A DNA stretch of 54,443 bases, from IMG/VR virus record IMGVR_UViG_3300032093_000180, positions 1 to 54,443 of that record. The stretch is one strand, 5' to 3'. The position numbers and the translations under genes are program-made. The DNA comes from a virus. Below, one piece after another: positions 15,510-23,895 of this stretch (position 1 is the stretch's first letter; every line of letters starts with the position of its first letter). The notes beneath the pieces were generated by a model. It ran no database searches. It saw only the letters and a list, made by a program, of their open reading frames with translations, and was not told where the DNA came from.

Positions 15510-15696
15510 CGGAGTGCCAGTCGTAATAGAATGGCACAAATTCGCAGTTGGCAGTTCGTTTTACATACCTACGCTGACGCCTGATACGCTGGCAGGGGAT
15601 GTGGAACAAGCTGCTAAAGAGCGAGGGATGGTTGTGAAGTACCGTTTCTCCAAAGAAGGGGGCACTTACGGGATTAGGTTCTGGCGGATTAAATGA
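15493..15696 (+). CDS. Small protein at end of early operon
   Basis: 67 residues from ATG 15493, overlapping the primase-helicase end by 17 bases. A GTG at 15514 is possible. No clear Shine-Dalgarno site is present. PDTLAGDVEQAAKERGMVVKYRF, then GGTYGIRFWRI suggests a small alpha/beta fold. The function is unknown. It is the last plus-strand gene before the terminator. Confidence 0.55.
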   Translation: MTITNSGVPVVIEWHKFAVGSSFYIPTLTPDTLAGDVEQAAKERGMVVKYRFSKEGGTYGIRFWRIK

Positions 15697-15743
15697 CCAT
15701 GTGCTACAGTTCGCTCGGCAACATGGTCTCCTTCTCTCTGTAG
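15696..15743 (+). other. Interleaved inverted repeats, possible RNA pseudoknot
   Basis: ACCATGT (15696-15702) pairs with ACATGGT (15721-15727), and CTACAG (15704-15709) pairs with CTGTAG (15738-15743), in the order A-B-A'-B'. This is an H-type pseudoknot topology lying between the last stop codon and the terminator. It may protect the 3' end of the early transcript. It could also be chance, since each stem is only 6-7 bp. Confidence 0.35.
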
Positions 15744-15762
15744 TTGCCTTACCTCCATTACA

Positions 15763-15789
15763 CCCCGGGTACCCCCCGGGGATTTTTTT
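15763..15789 (+). terminator. Rho-independent terminator of early operon
   Basis: The stem CCCCGGG (15763-15769) with CCCGGGG (15775-15781) encloses a TACCC loop and is followed by A and seven T. On the plus strand this is a standard intrinsic terminator ending the early operon just before the convergent late operon. It lacks a U-tract in the leftward direction. Confidence 0.9.
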
Positions 15790-15791
15790 AT

Positions 15792-18700
15792 TCAAAAAAG
15801 TTCTTCAGCCGCGCTGATCAGTTCTTCGCGCATCCGCTTGTTGATCTCGATGCCCTGGTACATATCCCGGGAGATGGCGTCACGTGCCTTGACGGACTTG
15901 GTGATGGTCGAACCGGAGATACCCAGGTCAGGGTACTTGTCCCCCAGAGCGAACAACTTATCCTCGATGGCGTCCATGCGCTCTTGGTCACCCATGTTCA
16001 GGGCAATGTAATACTGCTTGAGAAGCCTCTTGGCCTGACCAGCGGTGGCGTCTTCCTTACCCTTGATGTAGGCGTTCTCTTCGTACTTGGTCAACAGATC
16101 GGCAGGGGCGAAACCCAGCACTTGCATGGCGGCGTTGGCACCATTGACCTCACCGACAAGATCACCCCGCAGCGTCAGCGCACCCTCGTCTGCGTAGCGG
16201 TACGCCTTCATGGGGTTCTTCAGCGCCACAGGCAGCATGGTCTCCACTCCGCGCCAGAATTGCCCTTCAGCAATCAACTCCTGACCCCGGAAGACGTTGT
16301 TGACCACCGCGTATGGAGCGCCAAGGATGTTCTCAAGGAACTGAGACAGCGCCGAGGCGTCTGCCTTGTCACCCTTCTGATCGCGGTAGATCAAGTCCGT
16401 CCAGCCCACACGGTCTGCGATACCAAGGTTGGTGATGTAATTCACTGGCCCTTTGAACCAGAACTCGTTCAAGTAGCGGCGCAACATCTCATCAAAGGTA
16501 TCCTCGTCGTCATCGGCAAATGCGTTGTAGACAGTCTCGGGAATCCAATACAGTGGGATGCCTTTGGCACCAGCAAAGAGCGCGGACATGGCGTAGATGC
16601 CAAACAACTGGCGACGAGCGGCGCTGACCAATTCCTTTTGCTCGGGTGTGGCGTCAGGTGGTACGGGCAATGACCTGCGGATGGTGTCAAACAGCATGTA
16701 GTACATGGTGAAGGCAAACCGCTTGAACACGGTCAGCACTTTGCCAAGACCTTGCTGGGTAATACTCGGAGCAGATTCTGCATGCCCTGCACCGTGCGTG
16801 AACTCCACCATGCGGATGGCTTTGTCGATGGCCTGAGCCTGAGCGGCCTCTCCCCTTACACCCTTTTTAGCCAACCGCTGCATCTCAAGATCATAGGCAG
16901 CAATTGCCGTGACCTCACGGTTCATACGCTCGGCATGGTGGAACATGAACGAGGAATACAGCGCGGTCTTCTCCCCCAACGTCTTCATCACACTGGGGTC
17001 CCCGCTGGGATCATTCGCCAACCCCAAGGCGTCACGGGCCGTCGACGTTTGCAAGAAGCCAAGGTCTTTGAGACGCTGCACCAGCGCCTTGTACTGCGGG
17101 GCTTTACCTGCGTTGACCAGATTCTCAACGGACAGCATGGCGTTTTCAGTCACCTTCTGCCCGTTGATGTCCGTCACCGTGCGGCTAAAGCTAGATGTTG
17201 AGTACAGCTTAGTCGCTGCTATCAAAGCCCTGCCAGCAGCAGCAAAACCATATGTACCACCCAACTGCGGGAAGGTGACCATCGGTGTCTGCAACAAGTT
17301 AATCGTTGCGGAGGAGACGTTACCTGCAAGGTTGAAATAAAACGCGGCACCGCTGGCCCACCGTGCCCACCGTTCAACAGTCGGGTCCATCGCAAACTGA
17401 AGCCGGGACTCCAGTTCTTGCAGAATCTCAGCGCCCCGCTGCTGGTCAATACCGCGTAACTTCTGAGCCGTCTGGCCCATGTTATCTATAAGACCTTGCA
17501 GCTTGTCCGAGTACCGCATGCGTGAAAGCTGGCCCACCAAATTGTTGGTGACGTTGCTGAAGGCCGTGGCGGCGTTCTCCTCATAGCCCAACGTGCCTTT
17601 ACGCGCCGTGAACGATTTGAGGATGCTGGTCTCTGGCATGGCACTGACGATCAGGGCCAAGAACTTATCAACCGCAGCATCCTCCGCACCGCCCTCTTTC
17701 ATGATCTTGATGATCTGGGCAGCGATGGTGCCGCTGGGTGCCCTGCGGGCTCTCTCCCCCTCGACCTTCATGTACTCATCAAAGTCGGTGGCTCCCTCTT
17801 GCTCAAGGGCGTTACGGGCAGTGGTCCGCTCAATCTGGCTGTTGTAGAGCTTGCGCTCCATCTCGCCATCTCTGTTCTTGAACTCCAGCCAGTAGGTACC
17901 CTGACGGTACAGTGGCGCGTAGTGGTCGATGCCCTTGGCGATGATCATGCCGATCACCTTCTCGTAGGCACCCAATGCCTGCTTACGCTCTGGGGTGCCC
18001 TCACCATGCACACCCACTAGGTTGGCATAGAGCGAGTCCTGCAACTCCTTGAAGAGTTGTTTGTATGAGCCGAACAGATCACGGTAGAGCTTCTGACCTT
18101 CAGGCGTGAGAGTCTTGAAGTCCTTGCTGAACTGTGCATGCAGTGCGGCCTTCTCCGTGTTGGCGTACTTGCTGACAGGAGCCTCAGGGTTGATGTCCTC
18201 CCGAGTGTGGTCATGGACCATCTTGGTCCACTTGTTGAACTCAGGGTTCTGGACGTACTTTTGCAGCCGGGTGTTCAACGGGGCAAGTTTCTCAATCAGG
18301 CTTTCACGGTACCCGGCCATCTCGTTGACGGTATCGGCAAACGTAACAGCATCACGCCCAAGGATGCGCTCCCCCACCTCCCCCACGGCAGAGAGGTTCA
18401 AGAACTTCTGCAAGCCTTGGCGCAGAGTCAGCCCTCCCACCTCCACAGCCGAGAGGAACCGTGAAGCCTGCTCAGGCGTCATCCGGGTGTGCTTCTGGGT
18501 CAACTCACTGGTCTTGTTCAGCACCTTCTGGAACGTGCCAGGGTTGTGAATAGTCTGCGCAAACAGCGTATCGCCCGTGCGGGAGTCCGGTGGCGGCCCC
18601 ACGATGCTGTCGAGCAGCCGGTCAATCTGATCGAGCGTAGGCTCAGTGCGTTCTGGCAGTCTGAAGGCGCGGCGCATCAGGCGCATGAGCTTGTCCCACA

Positions 18701-21464
18701 TTGACAGAGCGGGTACTTCAGATCGCTTCTCTTTCAACTGAGTGCGGAAGGCATCGTTGCTCCAAATCTCAGCCACAAACTCTTGCAGGTTCTTCGCCCC
18801 ATAGGCCCCGTCGATATCCGCTTTGACTTGCTGGAATATCTTGTCCAGTTGCCGGGTGACAGGGTGCGACGGGTTTGCAATGATGTGGGACAACCCCGCA
18901 TGAGACGCCTCATGGATGAGGTCGTAATCGGTCGCATCTTCGGGCAGGTAGATGGTGTTGGTCGCAGGGTCATACATCGCCTGCTCCGCCCCGTACACAA
19001 CCTTCACATCTCCCAGGATGTTGGAGAGTGTTTCAGCAAGGCGTGTCAGACGCGGCTGATCCGCAGATTCAGCAAAGAGCTTCAATGCTCTGGAGAGATC
19101 ACCCCGACGAAGCGCAGCCTCAACCGTAGGGTGGAGTGAAGTGGAGAGTTGAGCAACCTCAGGCGAGGACAGCAGTGCATCCAGATCGGAGTCAAGGATG
19201 GGTATGTAATCCTCATCAACCTGCTCCATCTCACGGATGGCCTTGCGGGCATACTTCCGGGCTTCTGATTTGGTACGGCTCTTCTGTTTGATGCCGTAGT
19301 TCTTCAGTTCCTGTTCGGTCGTCAGTTCTGCTGGAGCCGCCTCCACCTCTTGCCGAATAGCCGCCTTTTGTTCCTGCTGCTTCTCAAGTTTCTTGCGGAA
19401 CTTGGTGGAGCGTTGCTGCTCCTTGGTGTACTGGTTGATCCACTGATCCAGATACGCAACCTGCTCAGGGCTCAGATTGGCGCGTGCCCACTTATCGGCA
19501 TTCTTGGCGTGAACGCCCCCCTGACCACGGAACATCGTGGCTTCTCTCTCGCTGGCAAAATACGCCTCATCGGGCAACGCCTTCATCTTGGCGTTACGGT
19601 ACGCCGTGGGCTGGTACACCAGATCATTGGCAATGTTGCGCAGTGCCGTTTCAGTATCTGCACGGCCAAAGTACGCCTTGGCGTCTTTCTCCTCTGGAGT
19701 CAGCGCCTTCTTGTCCAGCCCCTGGACTTTGGTGATGTCGGCGGCGGTCTTAGGCGGGGCCTTCTTGCGCGTCCGCTTGGGCTTTGTTTCACGTGAAACA
19801 GTGGGTGCCGGGGCCTCGGGTTCAGCAGTGGTTACTGCACCGGGCTGTCCTGCTTCTCTAGCAGGAGGCTGTCCAACATCCGATGCAGCAGGAACCACTC
19901 CATCTGGTTGAGGTGCTCCAACTCCTGCGGGGGCGGCTCCAGCAACGGGCTCGCCAGCCACGCCAACGCCTGCTCCACTTGTTGGTTCGATAGGTTCTGT
20001 AACACTGGGGGCTCCTTCCTCCAGGGGCTTGGCCTGAATCTGCTCCAGTGCGCCTGGGGTTATGGTGGGTACGCTTGTGGCGTCTACCGGCGCTTGCACA
20101 GACGGGGCTTCAGGGGCAGGACGGATCATGCCCTGCTCATCTGGAGTCGCTGTAGCGAAGGCACTCATCTCCGCTTTCTTGGCATCCAGAGTAGCCAACG
20201 CGCCTTGTTTCTCCTTGATGGCGGCATCCAACTCGGCATACGCTTCAGACCCCGGGCGCGACTCATCCATACGCGCCTGAAGGGCGTTTATCTCATCGCG
20301 GGTGTACCTGAAAGCCGTCTCAAGTTCTTCTTGGGAGATGGGGGTATCCATCTTCCCAGAGACCAACGCATCAATACGCCCCTGCAAGGGGGAGGCGCCT
20401 ACCTTCGCCGCAGCCTCTTGCTCGGCCAACGCCTGCTGGGCTTCTTGGGTGTTGGTGAAATCCTTCTTCTCCGTGAAGTACCGGGACACCCCAATCGGCG
20501 CACCAAACAGGCCACCACCCACCGCACCTTTGACGAACGCCTCTTTATACTGCTGGATGTTCTCGGGGGAGAGCAACTCCTGGGTACTACCCGCAAGCTG
20601 CTGCGCGTAGACCTTAATGGCCTCTTGGGCCGATTCGGTCAGACCTTCAGACCCTGCGGTTTTGACCGCCTCTTTGCCGATGGTTTTCCATGCGACAGGA
20701 GCAGCACCGGACTTCTTGGCAAGCTCCTCAATAAGTTTCAGCTTGCCGTATCCACCGAGGGTATCAAGCACTTTGGCAGGCAACACAGAATCCAGAGCGG
20801 CGCTCAGGCCACCCGTCAAGGCAGCGATACCCGACTCAAAGTTGCCAGTCTCTTGATAAATGCCCTCAAAAATCTCAGGCGTGTTCTGCGCGTATGAGCC
20901 AAGGAACACACCACCATACATGCCACGGCGGGCCCCAACCTCAGCGGCTTTCTCCACACCAGCCAAGGCTACGCGAGAGGCGGGGCCAGCAGCCTGCGCA
21001 CTACGAAGCGCAGCCTGACCAGCCAGACGCCCACCAAGAACACCACCCCCAACACCGGGGATGAGTGCAGTGGCAACAGATGGCAACAACTCACCACCTG
21101 TCTCAACCACATACTCCAGCGCCTCGAACGGGCTGCTGACTTCCGTGTATGACTTGTATCTGGTGGGATACTTCTTCTCAAGCTCTGCGCGGCTGGCTTC
21201 GGCCTCACCCATCTGACGGCGGGCGTAGTCCTCAAAGCCCAAGGCGCTGCCAACCATAGCAGGCAGCACATCTCCACCAGCGATACCCAAGTTCCCCATA
21301 GAGCGCATGAAGGCGCGCTTGCCAATTGTGCTGAGACTGGCCTCAGGCTTTGGGAGTTTGAAATCGTACTTCGCTGCCAGTCGCCCAACCAGATCGTCGT
21401 ACTGCTCAGATGTGAGGTTATCTGGGAACTCGACCGGCCCCAGCTTTGGCAGGTTGACAATCAT
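15792..21464 (-). CDS. Very large polyvalent, probably injected virion protein
   Basis: 1890 residues. The N-terminal short module (PVEFPDNLTSEQYDDLVGRL) is typical of phage polyvalent/internal virion proteins. Gly/Ala-rich possibly membrane-active segments follow (about 105-175, 290-325), then a Pro/Ala/acidic linker with a basic KPKRTRKK (about 430-575), a zincin-like motif H851-E-A-S-H855, and a long helical C-terminal half. Position and size parallel T7 gp16-type ejection proteins. It probably enters the host with the DNA. The linker codons contain an exact parS sequence. It is the last gene of the late operon, with a 3-base gap from its neighbour. Confidence 0.75.
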   Translation of the reverse strand: MIVNLPKLGPVEFPDNLTSEQYDDLVGRLAAKYDFKLPKPEASLSTIGKRAFMRSMGNLGIAGGDVLPAMVGSALGFEDYARRQMGEAEASRAELEKKYPTRYKSYTEVSSPFEALEYVVETGGELLPSVATALIPGVGGGVLGGRLAGQAALRSAQAAGPASRVALAGVEKAAEVGARRGMYGGVFLGSYAQNTPEIFEGIYQETGNFESGIAALTGGLSAALDSVLPAKVLDTLGGYGKLKLIEELAKKSGAAPVAWKTIGKEAVKTAGSEGLTESAQEAIKVYAQQLAGSTQELLSPENIQQYKEAFVKGAVGGGLFGAPIGVSRYFTEKKDFTNTQEAQQALAEQEAAAKVGASPLQGRIDALVSGKMDTPISQEELETAFRYTRDEINALQARMDESRPGSEAYAELDAAIKEKQGALATLDAKKAEMSAFATATPDEQGMIRPAPEAPSVQAPVDATSVPTITPGALEQIQAKPLEEGAPSVTEPIEPTSGAGVGVAGEPVAGAAPAGVGAPQPDGVVPAASDVGQPPAREAGQPGAVTTAEPEAPAPTVSRETKPKRTRKKAPPKTAADITKVQGLDKKALTPEEKDAKAYFGRADTETALRNIANDLVYQPTAYRNAKMKALPDEAYFASEREATMFRGQGGVHAKNADKWARANLSPEQVAYLDQWINQYTKEQQRSTKFRKKLEKQQEQKAAIRQEVEAAPAELTTEQELKNYGIKQKSRTKSEARKYARKAIREMEQVDEDYIPILDSDLDALLSSPEVAQLSTSLHPTVEAALRRGDLSRALKLFAESADQPRLTRLAETLSNILGDVKVVYGAEQAMYDPATNTIYLPEDATDYDLIHEASHAGLSHIIANPSHPVTRQLDKIFQQVKADIDGAYGAKNLQEFVAEIWSNDAFRTQLKEKRSEVPALSMWDKLMRLMRRAFRLPERTEPTLDQIDRLLDSIVGPPPDSRTGDTLFAQTIHNPGTFQKVLNKTSELTQKHTRMTPEQASRFLSAVEVGGLTLRQGLQKFLNLSAVGEVGERILGRDAVTFADTVNEMAGYRESLIEKLAPLNTRLQKYVQNPEFNKWTKMVHDHTREDINPEAPVSKYANTEKAALHAQFSKDFKTLTPEGQKLYRDLFGSYKQLFKELQDSLYANLVGVHGEGTPERKQALGAYEKVIGMIIAKGIDHYAPLYRQGTYWLEFKNRDGEMERKLYNSQIERTTARNALEQEGATDFDEYMKVEGERARRAPSGTIAAQIIKIMKEGGAEDAAVDKFLALIVSAMPETSILKSFTARKGTLGYEENAATAFSNVTNNLVGQLSRMRYSDKLQGLIDNMGQTAQKLRGIDQQRGAEILQELESRLQFAMDPTVERWARWASGAAFYFNLAGNVSSATINLLQTPMVTFPQLGGTYGFAAAGRALIAATKLYSTSSFSRTVTDINGQKVTENAMLSVENLVNAGKAPQYKALVQRLKDLGFLQTSTARDALGLANDPSGDPSVMKTLGEKTALYSSFMFHHAERMNREVTAIAAYDLEMQRLAKKGVRGEAAQAQAIDKAIRMVEFTHGAGHAESAPSITQQGLGKVLTVFKRFAFTMYYMLFDTIRRSLPVPPDATPEQKELVSAARRQLFGIYAMSALFAGAKGIPLYWIPETVYNAFADDDEDTFDEMLRRYLNEFWFKGPVNYITNLGIADRVGWTDLIYRDQKGDKADASALSQFLENILGAPYAVVNNVFRGQELIAEGQFWRGVETMLPVALKNPMKAYRYADEGALTLRGDLVGEVNGANAAMQVLGFAPADLLTKYEENAYIKGKEDATAGQAKRLLKQYYIALNMGDQERMDAIEDKLFALGDKYPDLGISGSTITKSVKARDAISRDMYQGIEINKRMREELISAAEELF
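19785..19800. promoter_or_regulatory. Exact parS-type 16-bp palindrome inside a coding region
   Basis: TGTTTCACGTGAAACA is identical to the consensus parS site bound by chromosomal ParB proteins in most bacteria. It encodes V-S-R-E-T (residues 556-560) in the Pro-rich linker of the polyvalent protein. A specified 16-mer is expected about 1.3e-5 times by chance in 54 kb. No ParB-like gene is seen here, so any ParB would come from the host. Confidence 0.8.
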
Positions 21465-21467
21465 GGA

Positions 21468-23453
21468 TTACCCCTGACTGAGAAGGTCAAACACGTTACG
21501 CGCTTGTACGTCACTTTCTGCCTGAGCCCGAGCCCCTTGAGTGGCTTCATTAATATACGCACGGCGCTCCTGTGCATAAAAATATTTGGCTTTATCAGCC
21601 CCATGCTGTTCAGTAAGTCGCTTCATCAAGTCTCGTGCGGCGCGGGAGTTGTCAAAGTCCAGACCAGCTTTGCGCCCCACCTCAAGGATACTGGCTTGAG
21701 CACGTTGCAGGTTTGCAGCAGCACTGAGCCCCCGCAGCCTATCGCTCTCAGCCCCCCGTGCAATTTGGGCACGTTGATTGGCCAAGCTGCCTTGCTGATA
21801 TGCGCCCGTCTGCGCCAACTCCTGACGCTTCAGGACCAGCATCTCCTGCTGACGCTCAAGCTGCTCAATCTGGTTTGCAAACATGCTGGCTTCTTTACGG
21901 TTGTCGGCACGACGGGACAACTCAAACTGTCTCTGAGCCGTCCGCAGCTTCATGTCGTTCTGGTCCATCTCACGGGCCAGTTTGGCGCTTTCAGCCATAG
22001 ACGCGGAGAGAGTCGGTGCAGCCCCAGAAAAACTACCAAGAAGCGTAGCCCCCGGTTTTGAGGCTTCACGAGCCACCTGAAAACCATATTCGGCAAGCGC
22101 CCGACCCAGTGCGCCCTCCTTCACTTCACGGGAACCACCAGTGGATTTCTCCACCATATCTTGGATGGCTTTGATGTCTCCAGCGTCTTTACTCTCAATA
22201 TCTTTGAGGATGCGGGCGTACCTATCCTCTACAGCTTCTCTGGGTAAACCGGCTTGCTCGGCTATCTGGTTGATGCCTTGATGAACCGCAGGGCTCACTT
22301 GGCGTTGCGGTGCAGAACGTGCCCTTGTCGGAGGACGCGGTTGAGCAAGGCGTTTTCGTTCCAGTGTGTCATAACTGCTGTCGCCACCATTAGCAAACGC
22401 CACGATGCCACCGTCGGCAGCGGTAAACACACGCTCTTGATCTTCTGCCGGGAGCGAATCGAACGCATTACCAAGACCTACACGGAGCGACGCCCGCTCG
22501 GCAATCACATCGTCAATCATTGCGACCTGTTGGCGGTCACCCCGACTCAAGGCAGCCAACTTGGACTGCTCCAACTGAGCATCACTGAGCTTATCCAGAG
22601 CGTCATCAACAAAGTAATCGCTGGTTACGCTGCCACCGTCGGCATACTCATCGACCTGACCACCTTCAGCAAACCCCCTGCCAAAACCTGTCATCGCACC
22701 CAAGCCAACACCAAGACCGGCCAATTGACCAAGGACGTTTGGAGGCGGCTGATACAACGTCTGAACACTACCCATCGGGGTGCCGCGCAGGATGTTGGAC
22801 ATGAACTCCAACTGCTGGTACGGGTACTTCTGCTGGTTGAGAAAGTCTTGATAGCCTTGGGTGAGCTTTTGCTGCTCCAGCCCCTGACGCATCGCGCCGT
22901 ACTGCATTTGTAAGCCCTGCGCCCGCCGAGCCTCTTCAGAGCCTTGCTCAAACGCCCGCTGAGAACCCATAGCTTGGATGTCGCCCATCTGGCGCATGAG
23001 GTTGCGGTTGTCTTCTGCCCTCTGGATACCTTCACGATACCCGCCAAATGCCCCCGCACCTGTAGCCCTTGCCTGCTGCTGCGCACCAAGAATACCGGCG
23101 CTGCGCATGGCTTCGCGCTTTTGAACGTCCACCACGTTCTGCATGTAGGGCGACATGTAGCCCTGAACCTGTTTGCCAAACTCCTCTGGGCTTGAAGCAG
23201 TGCGCATGGCCTGCTCTTGCATGGGATCAAACCCGGCAATTCGGTCTTTTGAATATACCTGATACGGGTTTTGGCTGATGTCTGTCAGCGCAGCAGCTTT
23301 GCCAAGCGTCTCTTTGGCATACGGTTTGGCCCACTCTGGGAGGTCTGCAATCTGAGTTTGAGAGGCAGGGGCCGAAGAACCGCCACCGCCACCTCCGCCA
23401 AGGTGTAGAGTAAACCAGTCCGGGTTGAACAACCACTTCCAAAGCTTAAACAT
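21468..23453 (-). CDS. Internal virion/structural protein
   Basis: 661 residues. A short basic-aromatic start is followed by a poly-Gly stretch (about 19-25), a Gln/Arg/Ala-rich helical half (110-220), and motifs FAEGGQV, YADGGS, AADGGIVAFANGG of the type seen in podovirus internal proteins. After a Pro/Arg linker, the C-terminal third is a long coiled coil rich in Arg, Gln and Ala (about 510-650). Its place between two other large late proteins suggests part of the ejected core complex. There is no enzymatic motif. Confidence 0.65.
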   Translation of the reverse strand: MFKLWKWLFNPDWFTLHLGGGGGGGSSAPASQTQIADLPEWAKPYAKETLGKAAALTDISQNPYQVYSKDRIAGFDPMQEQAMRTASSPEEFGKQVQGYMSPYMQNVVDVQKREAMRSAGILGAQQQARATGAGAFGGYREGIQRAEDNRNLMRQMGDIQAMGSQRAFEQGSEEARRAQGLQMQYGAMRQGLEQQKLTQGYQDFLNQQKYPYQQLEFMSNILRGTPMGSVQTLYQPPPNVLGQLAGLGVGLGAMTGFGRGFAEGGQVDEYADGGSVTSDYFVDDALDKLSDAQLEQSKLAALSRGDRQQVAMIDDVIAERASLRVGLGNAFDSLPAEDQERVFTAADGGIVAFANGGDSSYDTLERKRLAQPRPPTRARSAPQRQVSPAVHQGINQIAEQAGLPREAVEDRYARILKDIESKDAGDIKAIQDMVEKSTGGSREVKEGALGRALAEYGFQVAREASKPGATLLGSFSGAAPTLSASMAESAKLAREMDQNDMKLRTAQRQFELSRRADNRKEASMFANQIEQLERQQEMLVLKRQELAQTGAYQQGSLANQRAQIARGAESDRLRGLSAAANLQRAQASILEVGRKAGLDFDNSRAARDLMKRLTEQHGADKAKYFYAQERRAYINEATQGARAQAESDVQARNVFDLLSQG

Positions 23454-23895
23454 TTAGATGCTCCTTGCGGTAGTCGTCAAACCGCTCATAAAACACAGAT
23501 TTCCAGACATCTGGAAGAATCTCTTTGGCTTTCTCTGGGCCAACACAAACATGTACGGCATAAGCCAGGATATTGCCAGCAGCGTACCGCAGACTATGCG
23601 CAATCTCAATCCCGTGCGGGTCTTTGTTTCGTTCAAAAGTATTTGCCGTCTCAAACGAAGACACCACAACCAGCCACATCGGCAAGATGTCGTCTTGGAT
23701 GCTGCGGTAAAACGGGTTGGCCGGAAGATAAACAAGAGCGGTCAGGAAGGCTTGGTTGATGGTGTCGTCAGATACATCCTTGTCCTTGTCCACCATGTCA
23801 TCCCAAGCATGGGACAAAAACACAAACGCCCGAAACATGTTCAGGGCGTCTTGGTTCCCTCCAAACCACTCAAGTTTGCCTTCGTTGATGTTCAT
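23446..23895 (-). CDS. Helical protein with D-D-x-x-D motif
   Basis: 149 residues, nearly all alpha-helical by pattern. FVFLSHAWDDMVDKD holds a D-D-x-x-D-x-D acidic cluster at about residues 32-38, and an HSLRYAAGNILAYAV helix follows. The acidic motif resembles the metal site of isoprenoid synthases, but the protein is half their length. It is encoded between virion genes, overlapping each by 4-8 bases. The function is unknown and it may simply be a small structural protein. Confidence 0.65.
   Translation of the reverse strand: MNINEGKLEWFGGNQDALNMFRAFVFLSHAWDDMVDKDKDVSDDTINQAFLTALVYLPANPFYRSIQDDILPMWLVVVSSFETANTFERNKDPHGIEIAHSLRYAAGNILAYAVHVCVGPEKAKEILPDVWKSVFYERFDDYRKEHLNV

Noticed and set aside
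15744-16673. Plus-strand open frame of 309 codons opposite the polyvalent gene
   Set aside because: Antisense shadow of a strong coding frame; crosses the early terminator, has no ribosome site and a low-complexity translation.
19908-20897. Plus-strand open frame of 329 codons
   Set aside because: Lies wholly antisense to the polyvalent protein and shows a Leu/Arg-rich composition typical of reverse-frame artefacts.
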